Both the position numbers and the translations under genes were made by a program. Under the pieces are notes generated by a model. The model made no database searches. It saw only the letters and a program-made list of their open reading frames with translations, and was not told where the DNA came from. A stretch of 64,000 nucleotides of DNA from contig MU839836.1 in the NCBI GenBank assembly GCA_030411725.1, forward strand, positions 1,302,001 through 1,366,000, in the 5' to 3' direction. Numbering within the stretch: the first letter of the stretch is position 1; every line of letters starts with the position of its first letter. Source of the DNA: Echria macrotheca (Eukaryota; Ascomycota; Sordariomycetes; Sordariales; Schizotheciaceae). Shown piece after piece: positions 22,990-32,566 of this stretch.

Positions 22990-23567
22990 GGATGTCTCGA
23001 TTCTTGTTGACTAGATTAGCATTTCTCTTGATACGATAGACAATATCAAGAGGTATCACCGCCTTGGTTTTGGTCCGGTTCAAGTTTTAGCGTGAATTCT
23101 CGACTTATCCGGTTCCTGTACATGTACCAGACCTAGTGCATCACAACCCACCACCCACCCGTCGATCCCTTCAAATCCCTAATAAACCTTTTAGTGTCAA
23201 CACTGCTCGCTGTTAACATCATCTCATCCCATAATTCCCTCCGAGTGGCTCCTATCAAAAGATCACTCACCCATCCCGTTAGCTACCTAGGTAACAACCT
23301 GGGTAGTAGGTACCTCCCCCGACATCCCTTCCAGAAATCGAGCGATCTACAGATCTACAGATGTACAAAACCCCGAATTATTCACGGTGACACCCGACAC
23401 CCGAACACAACGCGCAAAACATTACACACATCCGTATGTGAGCAGCACAACATGAATCACAACATACCTAGGTAATCATCCGCTCAAGCACAAAGCCTGC
23501 TAGCAGCCAGCCAAACCCGCCTCCCCAAAGAAACTCTCTCTTTCTCAGGCAAGGTAGTCAGTCACAG

Positions 23568-23662
23568 GATATGACAACATGAAAACAAGATTAAGGTACC
23601 TAGGTAAGGTAGGGGGGGATATGACAACATTAAACAAGATTACCCTAGAGATATGACAACAT
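23568..23662 (+). promoter_or_regulatory. Triple GATATGACAACAT direct repeat in the metallothionein promoter
   Basis: Identical 13-mers start at 23568, 23618 and 23650, each followed by a related A-rich tail (AAACAAGATTA in copies 1 and 2, degenerate in 3). All lie 20-115 bp upstream of the TATA box. The arrangement looks like repeated activator sites, possibly metal-responsive; no known binding motif is claimed. Confidence 0.55.
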
Positions 23663-23682
23663 CAAACAGATCAAAAAAGAAT

Positions 23683-23689
23683 ATAAAAA
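23683..23689 (+). promoter_or_regulatory. TATA box (TATAAAA)
   Basis: Perfect TATAAAA 310 bp upstream of the metallothionein ATG. It predicts a transcription start near 23715 and a 5' leader of about 280 nt. Confidence 0.6.
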
Positions 23690-23992
23690 GACCTCCAACC
23701 ACCGCTCACACCTCCCCATCCATCCTTTACTTCCATCTCTTTGCCTTTTCTTACCCATCATAGACAACCCAACCCAACCGAACCCACCCCCCTCAACTCC
23801 TTTCCACTACCCATATATATATATATATATATATACCTAGGTACATCACCATACACCACCATACAGCACCCTACACCCTACACCATACACCATACACCAT
23901 ACAATAAACCACCATCCTACTTCCTCACAAACCAACAACCAACAACCAAACAAGCCAAACAAACCAAACAAACCAACCTCACCAACCTCACC

Positions 23993-24153
23993 ATGCCAGA
24001 CGATAAGTGCGGCTGCAACAAGTGCTCCTGCGCGACCTGCAATAACTGCGATTGCTGCGTACGTGCTACCCACCTCCCACCTCCCACCTCCCCTCAAACT
24101 CATCACATACTTATTATATACCTAGGTACCATACCTAGAAAGAGAAGCACTGA
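23993..24153 (+). CDS. Metallothionein-like micro-protein
   Basis: Exon 1 (23993-24058) encodes 22 residues, MPDDKCGCNKCSCATCNNCD then Cys-Cys, with eight Cys in C-x-C, C-x-x-C and CC arrangement, typical of fungal copper metallothioneins (Neurospora type, about 26 aa). A strong GTACGT donor follows at 24059. The most likely acceptor (CCTAG, 24138) adds KEKH and a stop, giving 26 aa; other AG choices at 24142 or 24144 would add RSTE or KH. Without splicing the frame runs to 24157. Family knowledge: such proteins chelate Cu(I), Zn or Cd in the cytosol. A TATA box and a repeated upstream motif support a real, inducible gene. The cysteine pattern is seen directly; metal specificity is not known. 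Confidence 0.7.
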
Positions 24154-24392
24154 GTGAGGACCTGAGACCTGAAAAGGTAGTTGATTGATACACGGGCTCA
24201 ACACTGCACTTCACTCATTAGAATTCATTCAAGTATTGTATTTTTTTCATTAGATAGGTACTCTTTCCCTTCCCATCCATGCACCCATGCCTTCAAATGC
24301 CAAAATGCCCAACCCGCGCCGTCTATCCCACCTTTATGAAGGGTATCTATCATCCAACTCTATATGCACCTATCCTGTGATAAAAATCCCCA

Positions 24393-26717
24393 TTACTTTC
24401 CAACCTTCGTCGGCGCCCAGTCCGCAAGCCAGGCCCTCGCCTTGTTCACATCGGCACCCTCAGCCTCGAGCGCGGCGATGCACCACTCACGCTCATATAC
24501 CCCCTCGGCTGCAAGCATCTCGGCGATGGTTTTCTTGCGCTGGGAAGCCTCATCAACGCAGAAATGCATCGGTTGGCTGTGGTCCGGGATGGCCTCCAGC
24601 AGTGGTTTCACCAGCGGCAGAGCGGCCGCCGCCGACGAGCCGAGCTTCTCCAGTCCAAGGTTGGCTCGCCCCGTCTTGCACCACTTGTTGGCACACCACC
24701 TCTTCCCGCACCCAGTCATCAGCTGCGTAAGGTATCGTCTCTCAATACGCCGCCGTAGCGCCTTCCCCTCCGGATCGTACATGCTGACGTAAAGAGGCGA
24801 GAAGCAGAGACTGCACAATCCCAAGTCGTTCCCAGGACCTTGACCCATCCGTGTACCGCCGTTGATCTGTCCACGAGGTCCGACGCCGTGCAGCGTTCGC
24901 CCGCATAGTTCGTTCCTGCAAATTTCTGGTTTCGACCGGTTAACCTTGTCCAGCTCGTGATTCGCCGTGTGGGCGGCCATGTCTCGAAGACGAACGATGG
25001 CCCCACAGAGATGACAGTCTGTAGTCCGACCTCCGTCTGCTCGCTCATGAGCCGTAAGACCAGACAGTACCGTCTCTGCCTCGGACGATGGATCCAGCGG
25101 GTCGCCCTCCTGAGGTACTTCAAGATGGCAAAACTGACACAGAATGAGCTTCCCGGGACAGATGGTCGTCCGATGACGAGCCAGTTCTGGCAGAGATGGG
25201 AACACGAAAGGACTTTGAGGCCCGCAGGAAGGACACGAGTGCGAAGTGTGTTGGACGTAGTCGTGCTTCGCCTTGCTAAGTGTGTTCGAACCATATGCGT
25301 CTGGGTGTGTCGGGCAGTGCCAGTGGTTTGCCCATTCGTCCGAAGACTTTTTGAACACATTGTGGCACTGGGGACAGAGGATGTTGTTCCGCAAACAAAA
25401 GTTCTCGTGTAGCATCATCGCCCGCTTTGGAATCCACTGCCGGCAGTTTTTGCACTGCTCCTCATCGGGCTGATGGCTTTCCGAGTTATCGACCTCAATT
25501 GGCGCTCCCATTGATCCTTGCGCATCAACTGCTCTTGCTCGGAGACTGTATCGTCGGGGACTTGCGTTTCCACTGTGCGTCGTAGAATCCGAAAAGGCGT
25601 GGACGGAAATCAGCAGTGCTTCAGCATTGTCGAGCTCAGCATTCGTTGGCTGAATGACAATGCGCTTGATCCCGTCTGCCGGTGATGAGAAGTCGCCGAA
25701 GATGTGCTCGGACTCGCGGGGCAAAGCTCGCTGCCGTCGGGATTTTGGACTTACGAACAAGTCCACTTCTTGGCCGTCCGCGATGGTCAGCTCGATCGCA
25801 ATGGCCCGGGATTTGTCCCAGGACGGCAGGTCGTAGTCGACATATTCCCCTTCCAGGACTTGACCATCTATCGCTTTCCAAATGTCAATGGTCTGACCAA
25901 TCGAGCTCCCAGATGAGGTCCCCGGGGCTTTTTGTGCCTTGGCCGCGATCTGGCGGACCGTCTCTCGTGCTTGTTCTTCGTTGAGTGCCTCGATATCCAC
26001 CTCCAGATCGGTGTCGACCACGCAGATCCCGTCACCCTCTGGCCCAAGCTTGTCGGCCAGAAACCGGAATTCCTCCCCTTTGACGCCACGAACCGATAAG
26101 ATCGAATCCTTGGTGAGAGTTGTGAAGCTTGCACGGAGCTGTCTCTCAAGCAGGGATTTCCAGTCATCTGGATTGTACCCGGCTTCTAGTGGCCTTAACC
26201 GAACATATGTTCCCTTGGGAAGTTGGCGCGCCTTTACCGTAATCCAGAGGCCGTCGAGCCCGTTGGTTCCCTCATCCTTTGTAAGGTCAATTACCCCATC
26301 CTCAACGGGTACTTGCTTTATTTCCTCCTCTTTAATGCCCAACGCGTCCATAAGATACGGGCTGAGTGCGACTTCTCCCTCATCTGCAGAGAACTCTCGT
26401 ATTCCAGCATATACCGCGTTGCCATTCTTCTTATTGACCAGTTGGAACATCAGCGGGTGGGGCAGCTGTTGGTACGAATCGCCGACTTGCGAATAGCTCG
26501 ATCGTCCGCTGTAGGAGTAGGGATTGTATCTATCGAAGGCAGTGAAGGCATGCGGCGCTGATGAGCTCGAAGCATTACTGGAGGCGGAGAGGAGCTGTTC
26601 CAGCGCCGATTGAGGGAGGAGGATCTTGTCGCCTTGCAGGTCTTTCGTAGCAACGCGGGCGGGATGCGCCACACGCAGTGAGGTCTGCCAGCTTAAAGCT
26701 GGCGGCTCGTCTGCCAT
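24393..26717 (-). CDS. UFD1-domain protein with zinc-finger region
   Basis: Single exon, 774 aa. The N-terminal 220 residues form a UFD1-like fold: GDKILLPQSALEQLL, LPHPLMFQLVNKKNG, VALSPYLMDALGI and PKGTYVRLRPLEAGY. A middle beta-rich region follows (about 290-400). A Cys/His-rich block from about residue 425 has several TRAF-like zinc-finger pairs: CKNCRQWIPKRAMMLHENFC, CPQCHNVF, CPSC, CQFCHLEV, CHLCGAIVRLRDMAAHTANHE. A further Cys cluster (GCGKRWCANKWC) and a UBA-like three-helix tail (CIAALEAEGADVNKARAWL) end the protein. Family knowledge: UFD1 binds Cdc48/p97 and ubiquitin in protein degradation; this longer relative is widespread in filamentous fungi and probably also a ubiquitin-pathway adaptor, but its role is inferred. 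It is transcribed divergently from the F-box gene. Confidence 0.85.
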   Translation of the reverse strand: MADEPPALSWQTSLRVAHPARVATKDLQGDKILLPQSALEQLLSASSNASSSSAPHAFTAFDRYNPYSYSGRSSYSQVGDSYQQLPHPLMFQLVNKKNGNAVYAGIREFSADEGEVALSPYLMDALGIKEEEIKQVPVEDGVIDLTKDEGTNGLDGLWITVKARQLPKGTYVRLRPLEAGYNPDDWKSLLERQLRASFTTLTKDSILSVRGVKGEEFRFLADKLGPEGDGICVVDTDLEVDIEALNEEQARETVRQIAAKAQKAPGTSSGSSIGQTIDIWKAIDGQVLEGEYVDYDLPSWDKSRAIAIELTIADGQEVDLFVSPKSRRQRALPRESEHIFGDFSSPADGIKRIVIQPTNAELDNAEALLISVHAFSDSTTHSGNASPRRYSLRARAVDAQGSMGAPIEVDNSESHQPDEEQCKNCRQWIPKRAMMLHENFCLRNNILCPQCHNVFKKSSDEWANHWHCPTHPDAYGSNTLSKAKHDYVQHTSHSCPSCGPQSPFVFPSLPELARHRTTICPGKLILCQFCHLEVPQEGDPLDPSSEAETVLSGLTAHERADGGRTTDCHLCGAIVRLRDMAAHTANHELDKVNRSKPEICRNELCGRTLHGVGPRGQINGGTRMGQGPGNDLGLCSLCFSPLYVSMYDPEGKALRRRIERRYLTQLMTGCGKRWCANKWCKTGRANLGLEKLGSSAAAALPLVKPLLEAIPDHSQPMHFCVDEASQRKKTIAEMLAAEGVYEREWCIAALEAEGADVNKARAWLADWAPTKVGK

Positions 26718-27944
26718 ATCGGAAGGGATACCGTGTTGCGCCGAGTTTCGCTCCTCGGTTTGTGGGTGGAATGTGATCGTAGACTCGGCGCTCTCGAGGT
26801 CGGTGCAGGTTGTCGAAGGAGGGAGAGGAGAAAGAGAGGAAATAGAGCTGCGTTAACTGCGGCACGGGCGAAAAGTCCCTGCACCAAAATTTATTTAGGA
26901 GACCAACGGCCGGAAATTCATTGTTCAGGTCGGGCGGCGCGGAAGTCAGGATGTTCAGTCAGCGGCTTCTTGGAGCTTCCATGATCGTCATCGGACTCTG
27001 CGCGTCAGGCAGCGGCAGTGGCGTCGTCGCGGGGTCAGCGGGGTCTTCCGCATCGACCTCTGATTGGCTCGTCTCTGTTCGATAAGGCTCGGAATAGACC
27101 ATGGGTTAGGGTTATTCTGCGGTCTCCAGTCTCGGGAGCCGCCCAACCCGGCCTGACACCGGACCCAGTTCACACATGGCGCTTGTGGCCGGTTTCGCTC
27201 CAGATACAGCTCTGGAAGGTCGGCAACTCAGGTAAAGGATGCCTTCCTGAGTACTCAGTACGTACACTAAGAGCTGTTCGCCGGTCCACCCAATTCCACC
27301 AAAAACGCGGGGACCTGTGGACCCCTCACCTGTCAACCAGATGGGGCATCCCGAGCCGAGTGGTAGCGATAAGATAAGAGCTCACCACTTTGTTTTAGCC
27401 GTCGTCTTCTCATTTGCGATGGGCGATGTGTCAGGTCTGCCACAGGTACGACTCGACTGCAGCAACCCCACGCGCCAACTCACCCCCAAAATGCACGACC
27501 AGACGAATGGGAGTCTTTTGCAACCCAAGGAGTGAGCTTGGCGGGGAGACCCTCGCCCGAATATCCAAGGGCTGCGCCAGATTGATCTCCTCGTCCCCGA
27601 GAGCCAAGCCATGATCTAGATCCCAAACCGATCTAGGACGGGCAGATCCCGTTCTTAAAACAATAGTCGTTCCCTCGTCCCGATATCCCGACGAACCTTC
27701 ACCCTGCCTCATCAAGCTGCGGAGACTCCAAGGATACGACTACCTGGGTCACGTTGGATGGTGCAGTTCCACTGATTGGGGCATGCCGATGAGCTGGCCT
27801 GCCGCGCCTTGACCACCTTCGGACGAAGCTCACCGCGTAGCGCTAGCTGCACCTCATCCTATATCAACCCATCTCCCGCAGCATCGCCGTCAGTTCGCGC
27901 TTGCTTCGCGCCCACCGCTTGTCTGATCGAAAGCCATCGCTGCG
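26718..27944. other. Divergent upstream region between UFD1-like and F-box genes
   Basis: 1.2 kb between divergent start codons. No gene seen; open frames on both strands look random. Presumably holds both promoters. Confidence 0.4.
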
Positions 27945-29992
27945 ATGACACAAACGGAGTCCTTCCACGTAAAGCTCCCCGACGAAATCCAACACAGCGC
28001 GCTGTTCCACTTGCTCGCCAACTCGCTGGTCCTGAGCCACACAGCGCCGTATCTCTCCTGTTACGATGTTCTGAACCTTGCTGCGACCTCCCGGTCCTTC
28101 CGAGCTCTCATATACCAGCGGACTCCCCAAGTGTTTCGGCGTCTTGACCTGGGAAGCGTCAAGATAGCGCAATTCGATGTCGAAGGTATCGACCGAGGCG
28201 GGGAAACGTGGCGTAACGTCCAGCTGGACGAGAATCTGACTGAGGATGAGTGAGCATATGCAACTCTAGTTCCGCATCGGGAGCTAACCGTCCATCGCGC
28301 AGCTTTTACTCGGGGCCGCTCCGTGGCATCTTCTCTCAGCTTCGCCGCGCCGACATTCTGAGAGACGTTCAGGTGCTGTCGCTGGACGGCCTGTCAGTGA
28401 CTGCCGAGTTGATACACGATATCCTTGTCGATCCGTCGTTCTCGGTCCGTATCCTCTCGATCCGCGGCGCCAAAAACTTGAACGAGCGAAAACTTCGAGG
28501 CGCTCTTCAATATGCGTGCCGAGACTCGAGGCCGGAGGGCACACCGCGTCTGAAGGGGCTTTACATCTTTGGGCCGAAGGAACAATCCAATCTGGCGTCT
28601 CTGCCTGGCAGCGCAGCGTCAAGCCCATCGCCAGGATCGTCGCCTGCTGCGGTTGGGTCTTCGTGGAATGACCGAAGCCAGAAAGCCCTAGAAGCTGCAT
28701 GGCATGCGAAGCCGGAACCGTGGTATGTTCGGCGAGGCGAACAGTTTCCGCGCCGGATCAACCCTGAATGGGCATCGACCCTCGTGGCCTGCCATGGCAT
28801 CATCGCGTTCGACTCGGTGTTGTGCACTGGCCCGAGACATATCAACTCCTCTGCATGGGGATCAGTCAGCATCGAAGCCTTGAACGCTGCGGGCTCCCCA
28901 GCTCTCGCGGGCATACCTTTTTATAGTGTTGCGACTCATAGCCTGGGCGGCTGTGCGTCCTGTGGCTCTGCACCGGAGGGCTGGACCGTTTGGGGTGAAA
29001 CGAAGATGGCCGAGAGGGACGAGCATGACAGACGGACAAGCCGGAGCGGATCCGATGAGATCGGCCGGTTCCCTTTGCTGGCGCCACCACCGATGCATTC
29101 AGCCACCTTGAGTGCGGCCATGTGTCCGTCGGGGCAGTCGGTCAGATCTCGCGTTACTCAGACATTCCCAGGAAAGCAACCCAAGGCCCGATTTATTCCA
29201 CGCTGCTTCGATTGTCTCCGAGACCGATACTGTGGAGGATGTCTAAGATGGTGGTGCGAATCTTGCTACTTGGGACCTTTTGCACCAAGGCCTTCCGGCT
29301 TCGAGGCGGAGACGGCCGCCGCTGACCCCGTAAGCGATTCTCTTGTCACTCATAGCAACGCGAACCCTAGCACCAGAGAGTCGATGCGCAAGGTACGAGA
29401 AGGGCTTTGTGGGGAATGTTGGGTCAGGTTTTCCGTGAAGAACATGCAACTGGCGAGTGAATGAGAGCTGGGAACCCTAGATGTCGGCGATGTTGCTTGG
29501 AGGATAGACGGTTGTCGGTAGAATAGAACCCCTGATGAAGGCTAAACAAAAGGGCCATGTCCCTGGACCTTTCTGCCTTCGTCGCTCACCAAACCCCCAC
29601 CGTGCCGCCGCCACTCGATGTGGCTTTCGAGTGCTGTGTCTTGCTGACATCGACGCCTCGCAGATTCGGGTCATTCGAGATTGCTGGGAATGCGGGTCGA
29701 ATGTAGGTGTCCCTTTGTTGGATTCACTGGCACCTGCTAATCGTGGACAGTGTCGAGATTGTATCCAGCTCACACAGCGAAGATGTCGCGGATGCGGAGG
29801 CGGATACTGCCTCATCCATAACGAAGGCTCTAACTCGGTCGTGGTATGTTCGCAACCCGTTTAGACAAGCCACAGGCTAACATTGACGCGTGATAGTGCG
29901 ATTGTATGTCGTCTTGGCAGAAGATGACGAGTCCAGCTGACGTATCTCCAGGGTGCTCTCGTGGAGGCCGACATGTTCGAGAGCTGTACTGA
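27945..29992 (+). CDS. F-box protein with C-terminal Cys-rich region
   Basis: Proposed exons: 27945-28249, 28303-29434, 29664-29702, 29751-29843 and 29897-29992; 554 aa. The N-terminus holds an F-box (APYLSCYDVLNLAATSRSFRALIY). A leucine-rich-repeat-like stretch follows (VQVLSLDGLSVTAELIHDIL, SVRILSIRGAKNLNERKLRGAL). The C-terminal third is Cys-rich: CASCGSAPEGW, CFDCLRDRYCGGCLRWWCESCY, GLCGECW, then CWECGSN, CRDCIQLTQRRCRGCGGGYCLIHNEGS and CDC, probably zinc-binding. F-box proteins recruit substrates to SCF ubiquitin ligases; the substrate is unknown. Splice 1 (LTED|DFYSG) and the introns at 29703-29750 and 29844-29896 are well supported by branch sites. The intron 29435-29663 is the least certain; if it is not spliced there, the protein would end at 29464. 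Confidence 0.72.
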
Positions 29993-31193
29993 CGGGGCAT
30001 GCTACGTTATCTGGCATGCTTCCATCCATCACTCCTTATCTACCGCCGTGTTCACCGGTACAACCTAGATATGCCGGCGGACCGTACACCTTGCGGCTTG
30101 CCTTCCCGAAGCGGGAGTCGCTTCTCATCGGCAGATGTTGCCCAACTCCACTCCGATTGTCCGTCCGTTCCGGCGATGGATATGTATACCACCCTCCTCT
30201 CCTCCGGTTTTTTTGTATCGCACATTTACCACCACCTGCTCCGTTCGGTAACGATCTCGCCAGTATCTGACGAATCTGCATTTTGGGGCCTGGTTTTCGA
30301 TGATACCCTTGAATTGTCTTGTGGTAGGGCATTTGGGTCAGTGTATCTTAATTGCAGCTAGAGTTAAAATATACTGGCCTCAACGGCTTGCCGCGAGATG
30401 GTTCAGGGGTATCATCGAAGGCATTGGCGGAGATTTCCGCTCAGTTTGCACGGTATAATGGTCGGCAAGAACGCGCGTCGACTGGGTCAATGAGATGAGT
30501 GAACCCCTCTCAATCCAATTTATAACCCCGCAAAGTTTGGACGACTGCAACCTGCCCGTTACCGCAGAGCCCCAATTGCGTGTCGGAGACGTTGCAGTTC
30601 GGAGCATAGGCTCGGCTCGGCAACCACATGGTGAGCAACGGGTACCTGGCCCCCACAAACCGTTGATCCACGATTCATCCACGCCATCGTCCAACGGTTC
30701 AGATGACGAATCCACGCTCGCCCAATTCCACTTTCCGGATCTCGTGCAACATCCAAGTTGCCATTTTTTCGTCTTGGCTCGTCTTAGTTGCGACATATTA
30801 ATCTATTTCTCACGAAGAAATTGGCCAAAGACGCTACCATTCAGGCTATGGCCGCATCTCTGGACGGTTCCTGGCAACATCCCGCTACGGTGAGCATCGG
30901 GTATGCTGTTCGGCTACATACTTTTGATGTCGAATGCCCGGGATGTAGGTGCTCAGATGCTACTTCGGCTACAGCTGTAGCAGAGACCTACCTACAAGGG
31001 ATAGATGGTCGATTTCGTCTATATTGATGTGCATACGATGGACGTCTTGGGTGATTGTTAGCCTGGTATTGGTCTAAGATTGGTTTTAGTGTCAAGCCGA
31101 CTGGATTAGCCGTATAAGACTACTGCGAGAGTAGCTTTGGACAGGAACCGGTACTCCTCTTCCTTATTCGCACACGAAGTTTTAGCTTCCAAG
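29993..31193. other. Intergenic region, no gene seen
   Basis: 1.2 kb between the F-box gene and the intradiol dioxygenase. Open frames around 30380-30900 exist on both strands without protein-like composition. Confidence 0.4.
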
Positions 31194-32566
31194 ATGTATT
31201 TCTCTTCTGTCCTCGCCGGTGTCCTCGCCGCGGTTACCGTGTCTGCCCACCCGGGCCACGATCCCGCCGTCGAGCTGGCCGAGCGCGAAGCTGCCCTCAG
31301 CCAGTTCTCCCGTCGTGACCTCGCCCACTGCGCCGACAAGATCAGGGAGCGAGGACTTGAGGCAAGGTCGATCGCCCGTCGGAATGCACTCGTGACGAAG
31401 CTGCAGAAGCGGGCTAATCTCGAGAGTATGTCTCTGTCTCTACCCTTTTCCCCCAGATGTAGCAGCCTAGTAGGACCTGGTATTGACCATGGGATGGAAC
31501 AGCTCGAGACCTCGCCAGCCTGCTGAACACGACGCACCTGTCGCCGCATAATTATACGCTGCAAACGCCGGAGGAGGTCCTCTTCGGCTCCAACAGGTCA
31601 TGCGTTCTCAGTCCTGAGGTGACCGAGGGGCCGTATTGTAGGTTGTACCGGATACTGTCGGAGGATGGATGATGCTGACAGGCCGTGCAGACGTCGCGGG
31701 CGAGTACATCCGCTCGAACATCATCGAAGAGCAGGCCGGCGTCCCCCTCACCCTCGACCTGCAGGTCATCGACATCGATACGTGCGAGCCTCTGAGCGGC
31801 GCATACCTTGAGATCTGGCGTAAGCTGTTTTCCTGCGTCCATCCCCAAGCTCTCAAAACGGAACAAAAAAAAAGAAAAGAAAAGAAACTGACAGTGGCAC
31901 ATAATAGACTGCAACTCAACAGGCGTCTACGGCGGCGTCTCCGCCGCCGGCAACGGCAACAGCGACACAGACAAGGCCAACCTGAACGCGACCTGGCTGC
32001 GCGGCGCCCAGCAGACCTCGCCCGACGGCGTGGCCGAGTTCGAGACGGTGTTCCCGGGCCACTACATCGGGCGGGCGACGCACATCCACGTCATGGTGCA
32101 CCAGAACGCGACGCTCTCGGCGAAGAACGGCACGATCCACGGGACCAGGGCGGCGCACGTGGGACAGGTGTACTTCGATCAGGACCTGATCGCCGCGGTC
32201 GAGCGGGAGCCGCCGTATCGCGAGAATGAGCAGGCGCTGACGACGAATGTGCAGGATTTTCTGCTCGCGCAGGGTGCCGCTGTCGGCGATCCGATCGTGC
32301 AGTATGTTATGCTCGGCGACGGCGTGGGGCAGGGACTGCTTGCGTGGATCGCTTTTGGGGTTAATACCACGCTTGGACGCGAGGTCGTGCCGGCGGTTAC
32401 GTTGACTGAGGAGGGCGGCGTGCCGAATGCGAATCCTGGGTTTCCTGGGGGAGGAGCGGGAGGGGCGCCGTTTCCGTTTCCTTTTCCCTCGGGGGTTCCG
32501 TTCCCCCCCGGGTTCGGAGGGGGGCCGGGGCCGGTGCCGGGGGGTGCGCCGACTGGGGCTCCGTAG
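31194..32566 (+). CDS. Secreted intradiol ring-cleavage dioxygenase
   Basis: Four exons: 31194-31425, 31503-31637, 31691-31819 and 31908-32566; 384 aa. A signal peptide (MYFSSVLAGVLAAVTVSA) is followed by HPGHDP, typical of fungal extracellular members. The iron-binding set fits the family: Tyr in EGPYYVAGEYIRS, Tyr in FPGHYIGRATHIHV and the two His in the same motif. Other hallmarks are LQVIDIDTCEPLSGAYLEIWHCN and GVYGGV. The C-terminal 60 residues are Gly/Pro/Phe-rich and probably disordered. Family knowledge: Fe(III) intradiol dioxygenases open catechol rings between the hydroxyls; secreted fungal forms may act on lignin-derived or host phenolics. The splices at TEGPY|Y and EIW|H join conserved motifs exactly. 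It sits 1.4 kb upstream of the MFS transporter and could belong to the adjacent locus, though I see no direct evidence. Confidence 0.9.

Larger units (their letters stand above)
22990..23992. other. Intergenic region and long 5' leader of the metallothionein gene
   Basis: 1 kb rich in repeated motifs: four copies of the palindrome TACCTAGGTA, three copies of GATATGACAACAT, a TATA box at 23683, a CT/CA-rich leader and a (TA)n tract at about 23815-23833. No protein-like open frame is present. Confidence 0.6.
23284..24128. repeat. Five dispersed copies of the palindrome TACCTAGGTA
   Basis: Exact copies at 23284-23293, 23465-23474, 23597-23606, 23834-23843 and 24119-24128, plus several half-matches. 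I found no exact copy elsewhere in the window by eye. They surround the metallothionein promoter, leader and intron. Confidence 0.8.

Noticed and set aside
23597..23843. TACCTAGGTA copies as part of a CRISPR-like array
   Set aside because: Spacing is irregular (81-285 bp between neighbouring copies), the unit is only 10 bp, and the organism is a fungus.
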